A stretch of DNA of 64,000 nucleotides from Saitoella complicata NRRL Y-17804 (lineage: Eukaryota; Ascomycota; Saitoellomycetes; Saitoellales; Saitoellaceae), in the NCBI RefSeq assembly GCF_001661265.1, contig NW_017566993.1, positions 434,001-498,000 on the forward strand. Direction: 5' to 3'. The stretch's first letter is position 1. The number at the start of each line of letters is the position of its first letter. A model generated the notes under the pieces. That model was not told where the DNA came from, did no database searches, and saw only the letters and a program-made list of their open reading frames with translations. The translations under genes and the position numbers were made by a program. Shown in pieces: positions 30,388-39,759 of the stretch.

Positions 30388-33347
30388 ATGTCTACCGCAG
30401 CAGAACTCTCCGCTCTCAAAATCCCAGACCTGAAGGTGCTTATTTTTCGAGGATATCTTCCATATCACAGCTAAAGATACGTACAGGCTAAATGCAAAGA
30501 ACTGGGCCTCGCTGTCGGGGGAACGAAACCTGTCCTCGTAAGTCTTTGTTACACTCCCCATTCGTCTCGTGTGCTGATGGTTGTTTGTACGTAGGTTGCT
30601 CGTATATGCGCCAAACTGGGCATTGAACCGTCTCCTCCAACTGAGGACGGTGGCGAAAAGAAGCCTACGAAGAAGAAGAATGATAAAGTGGGAGGAGAGG
30701 ATGGAGGCGTAAAGAAGAAGGCGAAGAAGGGGCATGAGGTACAACGTCGAAGACTACCTAAATTGACATGCTGATCGATGTCGTACAGGGCCCGACTATC
30801 TTGACGACTGGCTCAGAGGGAGTGGTGGTGCCAGAAACTCCGCTACATGGAGCTGTTGTCGCTTTTCCTATGGCATTTACACCTGATGTAGTGGTCGACA
30901 GAAGTCCAGCATCCGTGTCTACGGAAGTGCCCACAGAGTCTCCTACATCCCTATCTCCGGCGCATACACTCCCGACAATTGCTTCACTCGACACCCTCGC
31001 AACCTCTACCAACGCCGAACCTTTCCCTCCTGTCATCTCGCCTGTCATCACCGGTACCCCAGAGCGCACTCCAGCCGCCGCCCCAACATCAAAGAAACGC
31101 AAAGCTCCTCCAGCGGATCCGAACGCTCCAAAGAAACCCCTGAAGAAGAAGAATGACTTAATCACTACAGCTACAGCTACAGTGCGAACAGTTGGAGACT
31201 GTGTGATGGCACCACCGTCTTCCACTCCGCAAGGAATCTCCGCTACTACATCGGGGTCTGTGGTTGGACCGGTGACAACGAAGAAGGCAGCGAAGCTTAG
31301 GAAGAAGAAGGATGTCTTGGCGCCTACCTTATCACCAGTTTCGGCCATCGTCGGAAGTTTGCCTGCTACACCTGCAGCTGGGAAGTCTTTCCCTGCTGCT
31401 AGTCAACCAGCCCTGCCAAACACAAAGCCAACCTCCACGTCAATGTTCGATGTTCCCGTCCAAACATCGCCAAACCCACCTCCGAAAGCTGATTTCGTGC
31501 CAGCTACAGCTACTACCACCGCCGTCCCTCGTCCTTGTCTGTCCAACGTTACGCAAATCGAGGCGTCCGATGTGAGGAAGAAGCCAGTTCGGAAGGACCC
31601 TGTTGCGAAGGTTCCTGTGACGGTCAAGCTCGGTGGGAAGCCGTCGTTTAAGCCGTTGGTGGCGAAGGTGCTTCCGAAGGCGTCGGAAGAGGGTGGGGTT
31701 TTGGCACCGGTGGGTGGTGCGAGGTTGAACGAGGAGGCGCCTGCGCCAGTTGTTGCTCTCGCAAAGGCTGTGAGTTCGAGGAGGGTCGTTGTTGGGGAAA
31801 AGGTTAAGCGTGCCAAAATCCAGTTAGCCATCAACTTCAAGCCACAACCGGCGTCCCCTTCCGCGCCAGAGCCCAGTGTCATCGAGGACGCTCTCCCAAC
31901 CCTCATCTACACTACCCTCGACTCCGCAATCCCTCCTCCATCCCTGAACCCCTACAAACCCCCCTCCCTCCGCACCCGCAAATTCGTAACCAAACTCTCC
32001 ACCATCCTCGCCCTCGCAGCATACCACGGCACCGATAAACCCTGGGAAATCCTCATCTCCGTCACGTGCGCCAGTAAGGACTGGGCACATGCCGCGGCGA
32101 ATGCATGGGGGAAGGTATGTGAAATGGAGTTTGGTGGGGATCGACTTGAGGGGTATTTCGGGCGTTGTGGCGAGGAGAGTAGGGGTATGTATATGAGGGG
32201 GTATTATGCGCATCGCGCACGGGAGATATGGGAGAAGGTGACGGTTGTGAAGGCGGGGTGGGTTGAGAGGTTGTTTGAGGCGCTTGGTGCGAGGCCGGGA
32301 AGGTATGGAGTTCGATTTCGTGGTGTGTGTTTGAGACTCCTGGATGAAGAGGAAGGGATCCCGAGAGCGTGGGATGTCGCGATGAGATTCTGGATTGCGC
32401 GGTTTGCCCTCAAAGCTGGGAGTGCGGGTTGTGGCAAGTGGACTTCTCCCGCTGCGTTTCTGCGTGATGTGGAGGAGACGAGGGTTGAGAGTTGTGTTAG
32501 TGTTGGTAGTGGGAGTGAGGAGATTTGGAGGGTTGAGGTGGGGAGTGGAGAGGTGTATTTTGTGTTGGGGGAGACTGGGGAAGCGGTTGGGTGGGCTCCT
32601 CCCGAGACGCCCGAGACTGAAGACAAGGGGCAGAAGAAGGGGGGTACGGCTCGGAAGAAGACTTTGAGGAGGAGTAGTACGGCGTTGTCGGCTAGGAGGA
32701 AGCGGAGGACGTCCACTGCTGGTGGTTGTGGTGGTGGTGGGGAACAGTTGTCGTGGAAGGAATTGAGGGGTGATTGGAAGGGACGGATCGCTGATTTGTT
32801 GGGATACGGTGTCACAGGTGGTGGAGAGGGGAAGACGTTGATGGATCGAATCTTCTATTACGGAGACTCTGTCACCTATCCTCGTGGGATCCATACCTCC
32901 GTCAAGACCGGTGAGGGGGAAGGAAGCCTGCTGTGGAAACGAAGACAGCTGGCAGAGCGGTTTATCCTTGGACATGTCATCCCCAACTCCATTTCCGGCT
33001 CCGCGATCTTTCCCGTCTCGCTGCCCACAAAATCCTCAACCCCCGTTTTTAAAATCGCGCTCGACCTCGAATTGAAATATGGTGTCGAATCAGTCCGCGT
33101 AGGTTCTGCCGGTGAGTCCGCATTCTACAATCAACGCATGTCGCCGAACGTTGGGTTTGTGCGGTGCTGTGGGGATGGGTGGTTCGTGCTTGCCGAAACT
33201 GGGCAGGAGATTGGGAATGAGGAGGAGGGGATTGTAGAGTTTTGGCAGATGTGTTTGGGAGTTGATGGGTGGGGGGCAAGTGTTGGGGAGGGAGAAAGGC
33301 GGAGGAGAGCAGGTGCGGGTTGGTTTCTGGGTGAGAGAGGGCAGTGA
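30388..33347 (+). CDS. SAP-domain protein, C-terminal region unrecognised
   Basis: Four exons (30388-30435, 30487-30537, 30595-30738, 30789-33347) encode 933 aa. Three short exons build the N-terminal SAP motif: ELSALKIPDLK, AKCKELGLAVGGTKPVL, VARICAKLG. SAP is a helix-extended-helix DNA- or RNA-binding element of nuclear proteins. A Lys-rich tract (KKPTKKKNDK) follows. Residues about 110-450 are low-complexity Pro/Thr/Ala with repeated KKRK- or KKKN-type patches. The C-terminal 480 residues look globular and Trp-rich (WEILISVTCASKDWAHAAAN; a final domain with GDSVTYPRGIHT, FGHV-like VIPNSISG and FVLAETGQEIG). I do not recognise that part. Likely nuclear; role unknown. Confidence 0.75.
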
Positions 33348-33942
33348 ACAATGACTGCGAACGGAAGGAGTGATACAGGACGGGTCTCACAGAACTTAAA
33401 ATGCCACTGACATATACATTTAGAATTATCTTATCATATCCGATGATTTCGCGCATATTAACTGGTGATCTTCATGTTCCCACGGGTTCGATGCTTGGCC
33501 ACCAACGTTCCGCATAGGAACAATCAACATGTTGCTTCGCATACTGGGTAACTGTTAAGGTAAAACACAGTCAGAAAGCATCTTACTTTTACTCCTATTC
33601 CCAATTTTCAATGAATGATGTCACCTAGCAACGCGGGTTGCGCTTGTTTACATTTACACGCGCGTACCTAATGAGGTCGATGGATGGGCAGGGGCCTTGA
33701 CCATAAATGCTCCACAAAAAGGTCTGAGCTCTCTTTCTACCACCGCCATCACTTCCATACCCTTCGTTTCGAGCTGTGCTCAACGAGGTTTTCTTAAGTT
33801 ATTTGATTCAGCTTCAGCTTCAGCTACCAGCCTTCTTTCTTTACCCATTTCGTGCCGGACACGAAACAAACTACCACAAACGCAGCCGGTCTACGTTTGT
33901 CTTTCCCCAAACCCCAGCATACATACACATATACCAATCAAA
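33348..33942. promoter_or_regulatory. CDC20 promoter with forkhead- and PCB-like sites
   Basis: 595 bases before CDC20. TTGTTTAC at 33644-33651 reads GTAAACAA on the minus strand, the fission-yeast forkhead (Sep1/Fkh2) core. GCAACG at 33628-33633 fits the PCB consensus GNAACR. ACGCG elements lie at 33631 and 33657. Such sites drive M-G1 genes in fission yeast, where the CDC20 homologue is in that cluster. The assignment here is by motif only. Confidence 0.5.
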
Positions 33943-35424
33943 ATGGTATCTACACCAATGAAAGCAGTGAGCTACGCTCCTTGCACCCCCTCCTCTGCTC
34001 GCCGCAACCTCTTCGCCGCTGCTGCCGCTTCTCCAGCTCCGTTGACGCCTCGTGCCAACCTCACTCGCAACCTCAGCAAGCTCCGTATCGGTGCTACGCC
34101 TGCGAAGAACTTGGATGTGGTTGCTGCTGATTATGCTGGTATCGCTACGCCGAAGTTGCCTGCGAAGAAGACCCACCGCGCGGATAGGTTCATTCCTTCC
34201 CGTCCCGCGTCCGTTGCCGGCTCCAAGATGGAGACTGGCGCTGACTCCAGTGCCGCCATTGCCGAGGCTTGTGGTCTTTCTCTTAACCAGAGGATCTTGG
34301 CTTTTGCTCCTGAGGCTCCTTCTGCTCGCAAGCCTGTCGATCTCCGTTCCATTTACGCTCCCTCTGCTTCCTCCAAGAAGGTGAATGCCGTCCCTGCCGC
34401 CTTCAGGCGCAAGATCTGCACTGCTCCCGAGAAGGTTTTGGACGCACCTGGTTTGGTAGATGATTACTACCTCAACCTCATGGATTGGTCTGCTGCCAAC
34501 ACCCTCGCCATTGCCTTGGAGCGTACTGTTTACATCTGGAACGCCTCTTCCGGTGATGTGAGTGAGTTGTGTGAGGTTGCTGAGCACACCTTTGTTACCT
34601 CTGTCAAGTGGTCTACTGATGGTTCCCACTTGTCCATCGGTCTCGACTCTGGTGATATTGAGATCTGGGATCCTACCAGCACTAAGAAGAAGCCTCTCAG
34701 GACCATGAGGGGTCACGAGAGCCGCGTTGGTGTTATGTCCTGGAACTCCGGTCTCCTTACCTCTGGTACTCGTTCTGGTGCCTTGTGGAACCACGACGTC
34801 CGTATCCGTGAGCACAAGACCGCTTCCCTCGAGGCCCATGCCGCTGAGGTCTGTGGTTTGGAGTGGCGCGCTGATGGTACTTTCCTTGCTTCCGGTGGTA
34901 ACGACAACCTCGTCGCCATCTGGGATGCCCGCAACACCCGTGAAGCTAAGTTCGAGCGTCGCCAGCACAAGGCTGCCGTCAAGGCTTTGGCTTGGTGCCC
35001 TTGGCAGTCTACCCTCCTCGCTACTGGAGGTGGTACTGCCGACAAGCAGATCCACTTCTGGAACGCCAACACCGGTGCCCGCGTCCAATCCGTCGATGCC
35101 GGATCCCAGGTCACTGGTCTCAAGTTCTCCTCCACCTACCGCGAGCTCGTCTCCACCCACGGTTTCCCCGATAACAACCTCACTGTGTGGTCCTACTCCT
35201 CCTCCACCGCGACCTGTGCTCGCACCATCGACATCCCCGCCCACGAGTCTCGTGTCCTTGGGTTGGGATTGTCCCCTGACGGTTCTACCGTCGCTACCGT
35301 TGCCGCTGATGAGAATTTGAAGTTTTGGAAGGTGTGGGACAAGGTTAAGGGGAAGGGATCGTCGTCTGGAAGTTCGGCGAGGAGTGTTGAGAAGAAGATG
35401 GAGGCTGTTGCTGGGATTCGCTAG
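33943..35424 (+). CDS. CDC20: APC/C activator Cdc20 (Fizzy/Slp1)
   Basis: Single exon, 493 aa. N-terminal region: a possible D-box-like RANL, then the C-box in ADRFIPSRPAS, which binds the APC/C, then NQRILAFAPEAPS, the Mad2-interaction region. The seven-blade WD40 propeller begins at the highly conserved KVLDAPGLVDDYYLNLMDWS and includes GHESRVGVMSWN, LAWCPWQSTLLATGGG and STHGFPDNNLTVW. The chain ends G-I-R, the C-terminal IR tail that docks on APC3. Cdc20 triggers anaphase by presenting securin and cyclin B and is the target of the spindle checkpoint. Codons are strongly biased (GGT, GTC, AAG, CTC), more than in most neighbours. The ATG at 33943 is preceded by an open leader from 33697, which I take as 5' UTR. 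Confidence 0.96.
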   Translation: MVSTPMKAVSYAPCTPSSARRNLFAAAAASPAPLTPRANLTRNLSKLRIGATPAKNLDVVAADYAGIATPKLPAKKTHRADRFIPSRPASVAGSKMETGADSSAAIAEACGLSLNQRILAFAPEAPSARKPVDLRSIYAPSASSKKVNAVPAAFRRKICTAPEKVLDAPGLVDDYYLNLMDWSAANTLAIALERTVYIWNASSGDVSELCEVAEHTFVTSVKWSTDGSHLSIGLDSGDIEIWDPTSTKKKPLRTMRGHESRVGVMSWNSGLLTSGTRSGALWNHDVRIREHKTASLEAHAAEVCGLEWRADGTFLASGGNDNLVAIWDARNTREAKFERRQHKAAVKALAWCPWQSTLLATGGGTADKQIHFWNANTGARVQSVDAGSQVTGLKFSSTYRELVSTHGFPDNNLTVWSYSSSTATCARTIDIPAHESRVLGLGLSPDGSTVATVAADENLKFWKVWDKVKGKGSSSGSSARSVEKKMEAVAGIR

Positions 35425-36071
35425 ATGCCGTGCTGGAGGCCGTGAAGCGAGTGCGAGGCGCTGGACGTCCGCTTGCTCCGGTCTTTGGTTCGTGTATTCA
35501 ATGAGTTTGTGGTATGGCTGGTGATGTCTGTTTCTTCATGCTTTCTTACTAGGCTTTTGGTGGTGTTGGCGTTTCTTCCTCTGTTCTGGCGTTCTCTTTC
35601 AGCTCTTCCTGGGTGGTGTTCTACTTCTTTTTCGATAGTTCGGTGGTGCGGTGCCCGTCTTCTTATGACATCCTTCTTACTAGTATTCTTAATCAACCCC
35701 TTTTACCTTCATGTCCATGTTACCTGAACCGCAAGAGCCTCTATGTGCTCCCTGTCCCACATTGATGTGAGCGTATCACGCGTCCAGAATTCAACTCCTC
35801 TCCGTGATGTGATTCTCTTTCCAGCTTCGTCATCGGGTACACATGGGATTTGCGTAGCGAAGCGCACTCGAGGAGAGTGCCCTTTGTAAGAGATCAAAAT
35901 CCTGTATTGTTCGAAGATAGAACCCAAAACCCAAGGCAGATGTATAGCTCTGCTGCATGCAAAAGAAAAAAGAAACACAAGAACGCCGGTAGAACACTTT
36001 TAGGTCGTCAAATGAATGTACACCTCCCATTCCTCCACCTTTCCATCCAAGGGCACGTCAGTTGGAGCCGC
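35425..36071. other. intergenic between convergent CDC20 and RPB10
   Basis: 647 bases, T-rich just after CDC20, then mixed sequence. Open frames on both strands are short and not protein-like. Confidence 0.5.
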
Positions 36072-36459
36072 TTAGTGACGCTCACGACGCTCGTGAGGGT
36101 TGTACTGCAGCAACTTCTCAATCAAATCAACTGTATAACCGAAGTCAGTACTCTGATAAAGGCGCGGCAGGCAGTGGATTATACCGTGGGTCAACACCAT
36201 TCGTCTACAGCAGTAACGCTTGAGACCGAGCTTATCGAGAGCATCTCCCTCCTTCATATCATCGTTGAGGTACTCGAGATAAGTCTCCCACTTGTCACCG
36301 ACAACCTGTTATGTCATTGTTAGCCGCCGTCCAAACACATCCGCCGACTTCCTCGATGCCCCAGCCTTGTTACACGGCATAAAGACCAGGGTAAAGACGA
36401 CAAAAGACCCGCGATCGACCTACCTTTCCGCAAGAGAAGCAACGAACAGGGATAATCAT
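36072..36459 (-). CDS. RPB10: RNA polymerase I/II/III shared subunit Rpb10 (RPABC5)
   Basis: Three small exons on minus (36424-36459, 36185-36305, 36072-36130) with introns of 118 and 54 nt give 71 aa. The spliced product begins [12 protein letters not shown] and continues [20 protein letters not shown]. It has [15 protein letters not shown] and ends [18 protein letters not shown]. The zinc ligands are the CFSC pair and the adjacent CC pair. Rpb10 sits at the assembly platform of all three nuclear RNA polymerases. The gene is too short and split to appear as one open frame. It shares a 146-base promoter with the ribosome-biogenesis gene UTP17. Confidence 0.97.
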
Positions 36460-36605
36460 CTTGACAGCTCTCTCGGTATTCTTTGCGTGTGTCTGGTGTT
36501 GTGGCGCTCACGGTTATTTTCCTCCCCTGCTGCGCCACTGCCTGCTGGTTCAGAATTTCCTCGATAAGCGTGCCGAATTTGAAAAAGTTGGAAAGATATA
36601 CGGCA
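36460..36605. promoter_or_regulatory. bidirectional promoter RPB10/UTP17
   Basis: Only 146 bases separate the two start codons. A T-rich/CT-rich core near 36513-36530 and a GAATTTGAAAAAG stretch near 36577 are present. I see no TATA box and no clear PAC or RRPE element. Confidence 0.55.
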
Positions 36606-39191
36606 ATGTCTGATCAATTGCAGAAGGGAAATAAGAGACGGAGATCGTCTGTGAAGGAGCCTAGGCCTGTCGTTGCGGCTGCGCCTGCGAAGGCCGAGAA
36701 GAAGGAGAGGAGACGTTCGAGTGTGCAAGGCCAGAGACCTGAGAAGCCGAGGAGGAAGAGCTTGGATTTGGTTTCGGCGCCGATGAAGACTGAACAAGAC
36801 CCTCTTGCGGCTTTGATTAAGCGTGCGACGAGGAAGACCCTCGATGTGAAGAAATCGTCGAGAACGCCCTCTGCGCCATTGACTGTGACGAGGACTGCGG
36901 GCGGACGTTTCAGCGAGAAGTTGGGGCCGATCTTCACGAAGGATGAGAGGCATGTGTTTATTGCTGCTGGATCTTCGGTCAAGGTGTACTCCGCGATTAC
37001 CGGCGACTTGATCCGCACCTTGACACCCGGGGAGGACGAAATCGTGGGTATGGGAATCGACCCCACCAACCCGTTCAGATTGATGACTGCGACTACCGCT
37101 GGTGTTGTTTCCGTTCACGACTGGACTGACGGATACGCTTTCGCTACCTACAACTTCAACCGCACCATCAAGCATTTCGCCATCCCGGCTACCGAGAAGG
37201 CAACCCTCTACATCGCCTCCCCTGCACAGGTCTCCTCATCCACCAAGGAGCGCACCGATATTCTCCAGATCCGTTTACCCACTAAGCCGGGCAAAGCGCC
37301 CACCGTCGTGAACCTCGCTTCCGTGAACGGCGAATGCCTTGGTCTCATTACCTCGGTCGACACCCTCGCCATCGCCATCCTTACTCCTCGCACAATCACT
37401 CTCGGTACCAGACCCACCGTCGAGACCGCCTTCGAGTTCCGCAGATTTGACGCCCAGTCCCACTCCGCGCCATTCACCACCCTCGCCTTCCACCGCGAGC
37501 ACCTCGCTGTCGGTTCCGCCGATGGCCAAATCCGGATCTACACCCACGTCACCTCTGCCCTCACCACCGCCCCCGTCGTGAGAACTTTCCACTGGCACGC
37601 AAACCCCGTGTCTTCCCTTAACTTCGTATTGGATGAGACTTACCTCTTGTCTGGTGGTGCGGAAGGTGTACTTGTTTTCTGGCAGCTGGAGACGGGTAAG
37701 AAGACCTTCTTGCCGAGACTTGGGGCTGCCATCAGGGGTGTTGGGGTTGGATTGACTGGTGGTGTTTACGCTGCGAGCTTGAGTGATAACTCGGTTAAGG
37801 TTATCAGTGCTACGGATCTTCGCGCAAGGGTTCAGATTACTGGTATCCAGACCTCGTCGGATGTCAAAGCCGCGACCGTCGTCCCCTCGACTGTCCACCC
37901 TCTCAACGGCAACCTCATTCTGGCTTCCGCCCCTCAGGCCGGTTCTTCCTCTGCTCTGCAGTCCTTCGACTTCACGACCGATGCTCAAACCACCCGCACC
38001 GAAGTGTCTCGCTCCACCATGATCGGAGGCCGTGCCGCTACCGGCAACGGTATTCAGGAGCCCAAGGTTTTGCACGTCGCTGTTGGTCCCGACGGACAAT
38101 GGTTGTGCACGGTCGACGAATGGGTTCCTCCGGTTGAGGAGAGACTGAGTACTATGGCCTGGGGCTCACAGGAGGAGAAAGAATGCTACCTCAAATTCTG
38201 GAAATGGAATGCCGAGTTCAAGAAGTGGGATTTGATCACCAGGGTCGACGCACCGCACGGATATGGATCATCTATCTCTGCGCTCGTTGCGAACCCGAAG
38301 AACGGTGCCCAGAGCTTCGCGACGCTTGGGTCTGATGGTGCGGTAAAGATCTGGAAGGCGAGGACGAGGGTGGATAAGACTGGGCGTGAGAAGGAGGTTA
38401 CGTGGACTTGCAGGAGGAATATTCAGTATGTGCATTGTCCTGCGAAGGCGGGTCATGCGCTTGCGTGGAGTGTTGATGGTAGTTTGATTGCTGTTAATGT
38501 CGGAGATGATGATGTTGTTCTCTTGCTTGACGCACGTACTGGTGAGGTACGAAAGGCATTGGGCGGATTCAGCGCTGGACGAATTCTTTCTCTCGGTATT
38601 GTCGGCGCTACGCTTGTGGTTTCGGGAATCAAGAAGTTGGTCACTTACGACCTTGTCTTGGGCAAGATCAGGTGGACTGCGAAGACTGTCGGTGGTAAGA
38701 TGGCGATTAACCACGCCGCTGCAGAGTTCGCCATTGCGTCTTCTGCGCCTAAGAACCAAGGCGGTGACAATATTACCGTATGGAAGACGTCTGGTCCAGC
38801 TTCTACTGGAGTCCACGAGGTCAAGGGAGCAGTAAGTGCCATTCACCACGTTAAGGCACCCCGGTCTGGATACATCTACTTCGATTCGGAGGGCAAGGTT
38901 GCTGTGCTCGAACGTGGAGCTGCCGGTGCAGTCCAGATAGCAGAAGAGCCTGGTGCAAAGGCTATCGAGGAGCCGTCTGTGGGTGCTCTATCAGCCTCGT
39001 ATGGTTCCGGCACCGTAGGACGTGTATTGGCACCAACACAGGAGAAGAAGCTCGACGAGGAGCCACAAGCGGCAGTAGTGAATAGCGATCTGATGAGTCA
39101 GATGTTTGATGCGCCGCCATATGCCATGCCAAGCCTGGAAGACATGTTTGAGAGTCTCGTAGTTGGGTTGGCTGGCACAGAAGCGCACTAG
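36606..39191 (+). CDS. UTP17: SSU processome WD40 protein Utp17 (Nan1/WDR75)
   Basis: Single exon, 861 aa. The start at 36606 precedes a basic, Ser-rich nucleolar-type N-terminus (KGNKRRRSSVKEP, KKERRRSSVQGQRP, RRKSLDL). Two WD40 propellers follow, with VYSAITGDLIRTLTPGEDEI, VFWQLETGKKTFLPRLGAAI and VLLLDARTGEVRKAL, and a conserved YIYFDSEGKVAVLER strand. The C-terminal tail is predicted flexible (EKKLDEEPQAAVVNSDLM). Utp17/WDR75 belongs to the t-UTP (UtpA) subcomplex that binds the 5' end of pre-rRNA and links Pol I transcription to 18S processing. It is divergent from RPB10, a Pol I subunit gene. Confidence 0.9.
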   Translation: MSDQLQKGNKRRRSSVKEPRPVVAAAPAKAEKKERRRSSVQGQRPEKPRRKSLDLVSAPMKTEQDPLAALIKRATRKTLDVKKSSRTPSAPLTVTRTAGGRFSEKLGPIFTKDERHVFIAAGSSVKVYSAITGDLIRTLTPGEDEIVGMGIDPTNPFRLMTATTAGVVSVHDWTDGYAFATYNFNRTIKHFAIPATEKATLYIASPAQVSSSTKERTDILQIRLPTKPGKAPTVVNLASVNGECLGLITSVDTLAIAILTPRTITLGTRPTVETAFEFRRFDAQSHSAPFTTLAFHREHLAVGSADGQIRIYTHVTSALTTAPVVRTFHWHANPVSSLNFVLDETYLLSGGAEGVLVFWQLETGKKTFLPRLGAAIRGVGVGLTGGVYAASLSDNSVKVISATDLRARVQITGIQTSSDVKAATVVPSTVHPLNGNLILASAPQAGSSSALQSFDFTTDAQTTRTEVSRSTMIGGRAATGNGIQEPKVLHVAVGPDGQWLCTVDEWVPPVEERLSTMAWGSQEEKECYLKFWKWNAEFKKWDLITRVDAPHGYGSSISALVANPKNGAQSFATLGSDGAVKIWKARTRVDKTGREKEVTWTCRRNIQYVHCPAKAGHALAWSVDGSLIAVNVGDDDVVLLLDARTGEVRKALGGFSAGRILSLGIVGATLVVSGIKKLVTYDLVLGKIRWTAKTVGGKMAINHAAAEFAIASSAPKNQGGDNITVWKTSGPASTGVHEVKGAVSAIHHVKAPRSGYIYFDSEGKVAVLERGAAGAVQIAEEPGAKAIEEPSVGALSASYGSGTVGRVLAPTQEKKLDEEPQAAVVNSDLMSQMFDAPPYAMPSLEDMFESLVVGLAGTEAH

Positions 39192-39381
39192 AGTATGTAA
39201 CAGGATTTGAGGTCATTGCATAGCACTTAGGCACGGAGTTAACAAAATCTAAACGAATGAATCTGGTCAATGAGTATAGCTATACGACTTCCCTAAATTG
39301 TCCTTGATCTTCTTTCCTGATAAAATCTCAATCCCGTAAATGACAATTATGATGATGCACCTTCAAAAACCACGAGACTCC

Positions 39382-39759
39382 TCACCATTTCCCGCGAAGG
39401 GCTCTAGAAGTGGAGGTTGAAAACGTCGTTGCATTCTTAGTCTCTGGCGAAGATTCGATCACAGTAGTAGTAGCCCAGATAGTCTCATCAGAGACCATGG
39501 TGCTGGTTTTGGTGACCGTAGCGACGTCAGTAATGGTCGACATGCCGATGACAGTCGTGGTCGAGTTTCCAATGACTGTGTACGTGACGGTTTTAGTCCC
39601 GAAGACCGATATAGTACCGTTTTCAGCAGCAGTGGTGGCAGTGGTGGTGACCGTGGATGGGGTGCCAGTGATAGTTGACATCTCCGTGACTGTCGTGGTC
39701 ATGTTTCCAATCATTGTAACCGTCGTAAGAACCGCAGTGCTGTTGGACATTGAGGTAGT
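39382..39759 (-). other. in-frame continuation of the Thr-rich repeat gene after a TGA
   Basis: After the TGA that ends the upstream frame, the same frame stays open for about 125 codons to a stop at 39382. It keeps the same composition: NSTAVLTTVTMIGNMTTTV, GNSTTTVIGMSTIT, and a tail NATTFSTSTSRALRGKW. Either the protein once extended this far, or the TGA is read through, or it is an assembly error. Confidence 0.55.

Noticed and set aside
30758-31348. 196-codon minus-strand frame, Phe/Gly/Val-rich
   Set aside because: Antisense to the low-complexity part of the SAP-domain protein; hydrophobicity comes from reversed Lys and Ala/Thr codons.
33871-35244. 457-codon minus-strand frame opposite CDC20
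   Set aside because: Gly/Ser/Thr-rich low-complexity product that mirrors CDC20's strong codon bias.
37275-38099. 274-codon minus-strand frame inside UTP17
   Set aside because: Shadow of a WD40 gene; Gly/Asp-rich, with no start context or homology.
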